Origin: Picocystis sp. L7
Lineage: Eukaryota > Chlorophyta > Picocystophyceae > Picocystales > Picocystaceae
Direction of reading: 5' to 3'
Length of the DNA stretch: 64,000 nucleotides
NCBI GenBank assembly: GCA_020975725.1
Contig: QXJR01000015.1
Coordinates: forward strand, 310,001-374,000
Shown: positions 60,282 to 64,000 of the stretch, piece after piece
How the letters are laid out: each line of letters opens with the position of its first letter
How positions within the stretch are numbered: the first letter of the stretch is position 1
Position numbers and translations under genes: made by a program
The notes under the pieces: model-generated
The model's database searches: none
Seen by the model: only the letters and a program-made list of their open reading frames with translations
Told to the model about the DNA's origin: nothing

Positions 60282-61967
60282 GGTTTCCAGCGCTTTCCTG
60301 GCACCTTTCCTCGTCTCCTTCGTGCGAAATGTTGCCTGGGGCTCTCTTCCCACGCGTTCCCAAGGTGGCTCCTTTCCGTCCCGCGGAGCCAGGCGCACCT
60401 GCCGTTCCTTTCCTTCTTCCTTCGTCTTTCTTTCTCCTTGGTTTCAAGTCCGGCACGCACGTGCTGGGACGTGTTCTCAGCTCCTCCTTTCGCACCTGCG
60501 TGTCGATGCGCGTACAAGAAACTGCGTCGAATCGTTGCCAAATCGACTCGTTCTGTTTCCTTTCCCGATGCGACCCCATGACGTCTCGCGCCCCACCTCT
60601 CCCTCGAAGAGACGACCCCAGGGACCGTTCGATAATTGCGGGAATCGAGCGGGAGGGAGTGGGGGGGATGGGGCGTCCCCGATGGGGGGCCTTCCTTTGC
60701 CAGGCTGGACGAAGACGGAGTGGGGTCGGTGAGGGGACTTTACAGAAGGGAAGGGGAGATGCCGTACTGAACCACGACTCGAGCCCACTTTGAAACCACC
60801 GGTGGAAACGCCCTGGCAGGAGGGGAATGGACGAACCAAGCACGGTGGGCAAGATCTCTCTTCCCCCATCGACGGTGATGGGACGGTTTCTAGAAGGAAC
60901 AGAACCGATCCGTGGGGATCAAAGAGACCAGGGTCCATGGGAAAGGGGACCGGAATGGCAAGCAGCAGGCATCCCACTCGGAAACGGGGAATGGGAGGTG
61001 CATGCGCGTTGTCCCGACGGGATGAACCATGGGAATGTCGATGAGGTCGATTCAGGGGACGAGGCCAGGACATTGAACGATGGATGGGCACAGGATTGTG
61101 CATTGGACGAAGAAAACGGCGACGGTGGCCTGCGGAGGCGAACCAGAAGGAACCGTCGAAACAAATGCTTCACATTCCTCCAGCACTCGTGATGCGGAGA
61201 TTTCGCGAGGCCGGTCCCATGAGACTGTCGAACGTCGGGGCCAGTTGGTCCATACGCTCAACGGCAACGATGGAAAGGGGAAGCCCTCGTCAACCAGGTG
61301 GGATTGATCCGAGTGTACCAGCCGCATAGGAATGCACCCTCGGGTCTAGAATTTCGTCGAATGTACACGAAAAGATGCCGTGGTAGAGGAAGTTTCATGG
61401 AGCAATCTTGCCGTTTGGGCTCTGAGACTTGCAACAGCAAAAGACGAGGCAGCTGTCCTCATAAAGAGAAAGAGAGAAGAACATTTAGCATGGTCCGTTT
61501 GGTTTCAACCTTTGGATCACTCCCACGCTTGGCGGAGGAGTGGCTGGGTTGACGGAACTGCAATCTATGTACTCGGTACTGCGTGCATCGGGGCGACCAT
61601 GCAGCAAGGTAAGAGTTGTCACCGATGCGACACATATATTCCATGCAGCAAACCCAAGGCAAACCTTGCATCCCATGGGAAGCTCGATTTGATGCCGCTT
61701 TTTATAAGCTTGGCTCTTCGTTCTCGTGATGCATCCACTTGGAACAATTTTGTACGAGGAAATGCAAGAGGGAAAGATGGGGCATCGAGGGAAAAGGGAA
61801 GTTTACCGGTCGTCAAAAGCGCCGGTGTGAAGACAAAATGGAACCTGCCATCCGATGCGCACCGCCCAGGAGCATTGCTGGCAGAGTTTCCTTGTATTAC
61901 CGCGGCTTGCGAGTCGCATGGACACCCCACTTACCAAAGGCACATTATTCTGTACGTGTATGGCCAC
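60282..61967. other. Intergenic region with a possible unassigned gene near 61.1-61.6 kb
   Basis: Positions 60282-60830 look like promoter of the armadillo gene, with recurrent GC-rich words. At 61346-61607 the plus strand is open and Trp-rich (EEHLAWSVWFQPLDHSHAW and on), ending directly at a donor-like GTAAGA. A frame at 61084-61329 has a leader-like stretch (MRLSNVGASWSIRSTATMER). I could not join these into a known protein. Confidence 0.35.
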
Positions 61968-62713
61968 TCACTCTTCCTCTGGTTTGGGTTCCTCCTCCGG
62001 CTCCTCTTCAGGTTCTTCCTTCTCCTCTTCTTCTTCTTCCTCTTCCTCTTCTGGCTCCTCTGGATCGCCAGGCATGGGTTGTGGGAGCGGTGGTTTCATC
62101 GGTTCGAATTCTGGGAATATGTCCGGCCTGCGGCTTGGATTCGCTTTCATCCACTCCTGCGGTTGTTTTTTTTCGTTTCGTCAGCACCCGGTTACGCGTC
62201 ACACGATCCTTTCTCTCGCCTGCGACGTCCAGGCAATCGGTTTCGTGTTCCGATAGCACCGGATGTAGCACAGGTTCTTGTGCTCTGTGCCGAGCACTGC
62301 CGCGACGCATCCCGTACCTGTGGAAAATCCAAGGGGTTTTTTTCGGTCTCTGTGTTCGGATCCGGATCTCCTGGGCTGGGATTGGGTGCCGCATGCACCA
62401 CCAGGACGTTCTTGGTTCCGCACGTCCATCTCCCACGCATCCCAGTCCGATTCCAACGCACCCATCCGCCTCGTGCAGGCGCGATTCGCGCGACCGGCAT
62501 CGTTTCGGGTCCCCTGGATCCCGTTTCCCGGTTCCACTTCCCGTCCACTGCCTTCCCGATCGTCGAAGCGGTCGTTTTCACCGTCCAAGCCATCCCGAAG
62601 TGCGGCGGCGGCACGTCCCAGTGTGCTTCGGTCTGCGACACCGAAGGAATGGCACACCTCCCTCTTCTCCAGTCGGTCCCTCCCTCCCATCGCTTAACTC
62701 GAAGCGAAAACAT
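61968..62713 (-). CDS. Unknown protein with acidic C-terminal tail, two exons
   Basis: This is a proposed 194-aa protein. Exon 1 (62713-62318) encodes MFSLRVKRWEGGTDWRRGRC (a basic leader), then HWDVPPPHFGMAWTVKTTAS and a basic, Pro/Gly-rich region ending TEKNPLDFPQ. The intron (161 nt) starts GTACGG, ends CCGCAG and is phase 0. Exon 2 (62156-61968) encodes EWMKANPSRRPDIFPEFEPM, then KPPLPQPMPGDPEEPE and a run of Glu with Pro/Lys to the end. The P-D-I-F-P-E-F-E and P-M-P-G-D-P-E-E-P blocks look conserved and I believe similar tails occur in small mitochondrial proteins of plants, but I cannot name the family. It is divergent from PAM16, with 196 bp between starts. Confidence 0.6.
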
Positions 62714-62909
62714 CCCGGTCCGGCACCGGAGGGGAAGGGGGGATCGGACCGGGGCGGCCCCATGGGTTGTGAAGTTCACACCGAAGGGGGGAGGGTGCGG
62801 TGAACTCGGTACGGTGAACTGCTTCGGGGAGGGAGGTTTGGCAGGGGTTAACTGGGACTGAACACGCGCGGTGTGGGACGAGGAGGTTCGGCGACGTGGG
62901 AACGAGGCG

Positions 62910-63346
62910 ATGGCGGCGCGTATCTTGGCCAACTTGATCATAGCCGGGTCGGAAATCCTCGTGCGGGTGGCCATCCACTCGTACAAGCAGACCATCATCA
63001 GTGCGTGGCGACGGAACGGCGGAAGGCGGACGTGGGACGTGCGAAAAAGGACCGTGCTGACCGTGGTCGGTGGGAACGCGACGCTGCACGTGCAGATGCA
63101 CAGCGGAACGGATCGGCACAAGCGGCCGCCACGGGCGGGAGGAGCTTCCTCCGGAAGACCATGACCGCAGAAGAGGCGTACATGATCCTCGGACTCGACA
63201 ACACCGCCACCGTGGAAGAGATCATGAAGAAATACCAGCACCTCTTCGACGTCAACGAGAAGCACGGAAGCTTCTACTTGCAATCGAAGGTCTATCGCGC
63301 GAAGGAGAGGCTCGACGAAGAGTTGAAGCAGAAAGGAGAGCTATGA
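62910..63346 (+). CDS. PAM16: Mitochondrial import motor subunit PAM16 (TIM16), two exons
   Basis: This is a 113-aa J-like subunit of the presequence-translocase motor on the matrix side, which with PAM18 controls mtHsp70. Exon 1 (62910-63000) encodes [20 protein letters not shown], then [10 protein letters not shown]. The intron (95 nt) starts GTGCGT, ends GTGCAG and splits an Asn codon. Exon 2 (63096-63346) continues [20 protein letters not shown], then [40 protein letters not shown] and [14 protein letters not shown]. The HPD of true J proteins is absent, as is normal for PAM16. Order and length fit the family. Confidence 0.95.
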
Positions 63347-63674
63347 ACCACTACCCGCACGGTGGGATCTCCTCCCACCACCACCCCGAAAAGTGGCTCG
63401 TCCACATTTTTTTCTTCTTCTTCCTCTCTATGGTCTACGTCCTTGGCGCCACGTGCCGTGCTTTGGTTTGTTCCTGTACATACAACGACAGGTCGTCTCC
63501 GACCTGCCAATTCCTCTTCACCACCTTCCACTCCTGTTCCTGACTTTGCGCTCACGTGCCATCTATTGGTTCCCGTTCTTGAGGCTGCACCCTTCACGTC
63601 TCCCATTTCGTGTCGGTGTCGTCCATTCGCACGTGACCTTCGCGCGGTGGACCGTCGACGCGTTGGCGCGCGAG
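63347..63674. other. Intergenic region, PAM16 / Hub1
   Basis: These 328 bases lie between tandem genes and hold a pyrimidine-rich stretch near 63405-63430. No gene is seen; it probably carries the PAM16 3' end and Hub1 promoter. Confidence 0.4.
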
Positions 63675-63896
63675 ATGATCGAGGTGGTGCTCAACGACCG
63701 CTTGGGACGCAAGGTGCGTGTCAAGTGCAATCCAGACGACACCGTCGGGGACTTGAAGAAGCTGGTGGCGGCCCAGACGGGAACGCGACCAGAGCGGATC
63801 CGGATCCAGAAGTGGTACACGGTGTACAAGGACCACATCACGTTGGCAGATTACGAGATACACGACGGGATGGGACTCGAACTCTACTACGATTGA
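63675..63896 (+). CDS. UBL5: Ubiquitin-like protein Hub1/UBL5
   Basis: This is a 73-aa ubiquitin-fold protein that binds spliceosome proteins such as Snu66 without covalent conjugation. It reads [20 protein letters not shown], then [40 protein letters not shown] and MGLELYYD. The protein ends in YYD rather than the conjugation diglycine, as typical of Hub1 (YY plus one residue). Length equals the human protein. The ATG at 63675 is fixed by the conserved first residue. It is a single exon. Confidence 0.97.
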   Translation: MIEVVLNDRLGRKVRVKCNPDDTVGDLKKLVAAQTGTRPERIRIQKWYTVYKDHITLADYEIHDGMGLELYYD

Positions 63897-64000
63897 TGGA
63901 CAGATGCAGGCGTGGGCGCAGAAGGATGGTAAAACAGGTCCAAGGCTCGTCCACATCGAAGGAGCGAGGACGAAGCACGAGAAGGAAGGCCGTGCGAACG

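Noticed and set aside
1-64000. CRISPR array, rRNA or tRNA genes, bacterial operons
   Set aside because: None seen. The only tRNA-like stretch is the 15-base primer-binding site in the two LTR elements; the only regular arrays are the adjoining tandem repeats without spacers.

Overview
This is nuclear DNA from a photosynthetic eukaryote. Three things show it: spliceosomal introns (GT...AG), nuclear genes for mitochondrial proteins (QCR8, PAM16, L15), and nuclear genes for plastid proteins (a 1,948-aa TIC236/TamB-type translocon protein, ribosomal protein S1 of cyanobacterial type, a phytol-kinase-like enzyme, a plant-type histidinol phosphatase). The genome is compact. About 30 genes lie in 64 kb, most without introns; where introns occur they are short (77-202 nt), usually single, and mostly near the 5' end. 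A primary-plastid alga fits best. A nuclear-encoded plastid S1 (plastid-encoded in red algae) and a myristoylation-type CDPK lean towards the green lineage, but the lineage is an inference.

Layout. 1-0.66 kb: 5' part of glutathione reductase (-). 0.66-2.9 kb: no gene seen. 2.9-7.8 kb: a young, apparently whole Ty1/copia LTR retrotransposon (-) with identical-looking 489-bp LTRs and a CGCGT target duplication. 7.9-15.4 kb: nucleotide-sugar transporter, SUMO E1 subunit AOS1/SAE1, a split QCR8, phytol kinase-like protein, 40S S20, small candidates and a conserved-looking unknown. 16.2-24 kb: large coiled-coil protein, J-domain protein, D/E-repeat protein, MsrB, PPIL3 cyclophilin. 24-39 kb: TIC236, NAA25, dipeptidyl peptidase III, an alpha/beta-hydrolase with a frame break, GRIP golgin. 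39.8-42 kb: a 2.15-kb non-autonomous LTR element with two internal tandem arrays. 42-50.7 kb: small unknown, plastid-type membrane protein, CDPK, PHD-triple-Tudor protein, histidinol phosphatase. 50.7-64 kb: alanine:glyoxylate aminotransferase, plastid S1, NOSIP, mitochondrial L15, armadillo protein, acidic-tail protein, PAM16, Hub1/UBL5.

Most genes are housekeeping genes, and neighbours are not functionally linked. Divergent pairs share short GC-rich promoter regions (DPP3/hydrolase, PHD-Tudor/HISN7, AGT/RPS1, acidic-tail protein/PAM16). Gene bodies run towards AT-richer 3' ends and convergent gaps. Several small genes are split by an intron and do not show as single open frames; they were found by joining donor and acceptor sites by eye.

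The most interesting find is the pair of LTR elements. The coding copia element and the gene-less 2.15-kb element have different LTRs but share the primer-binding site, the polypurine tract and the LTR termini. The shared primer-binding site matches the anticodon arm of tRNA-Lys(CUU), which suggests half-tRNA priming and trans-mobilisation.
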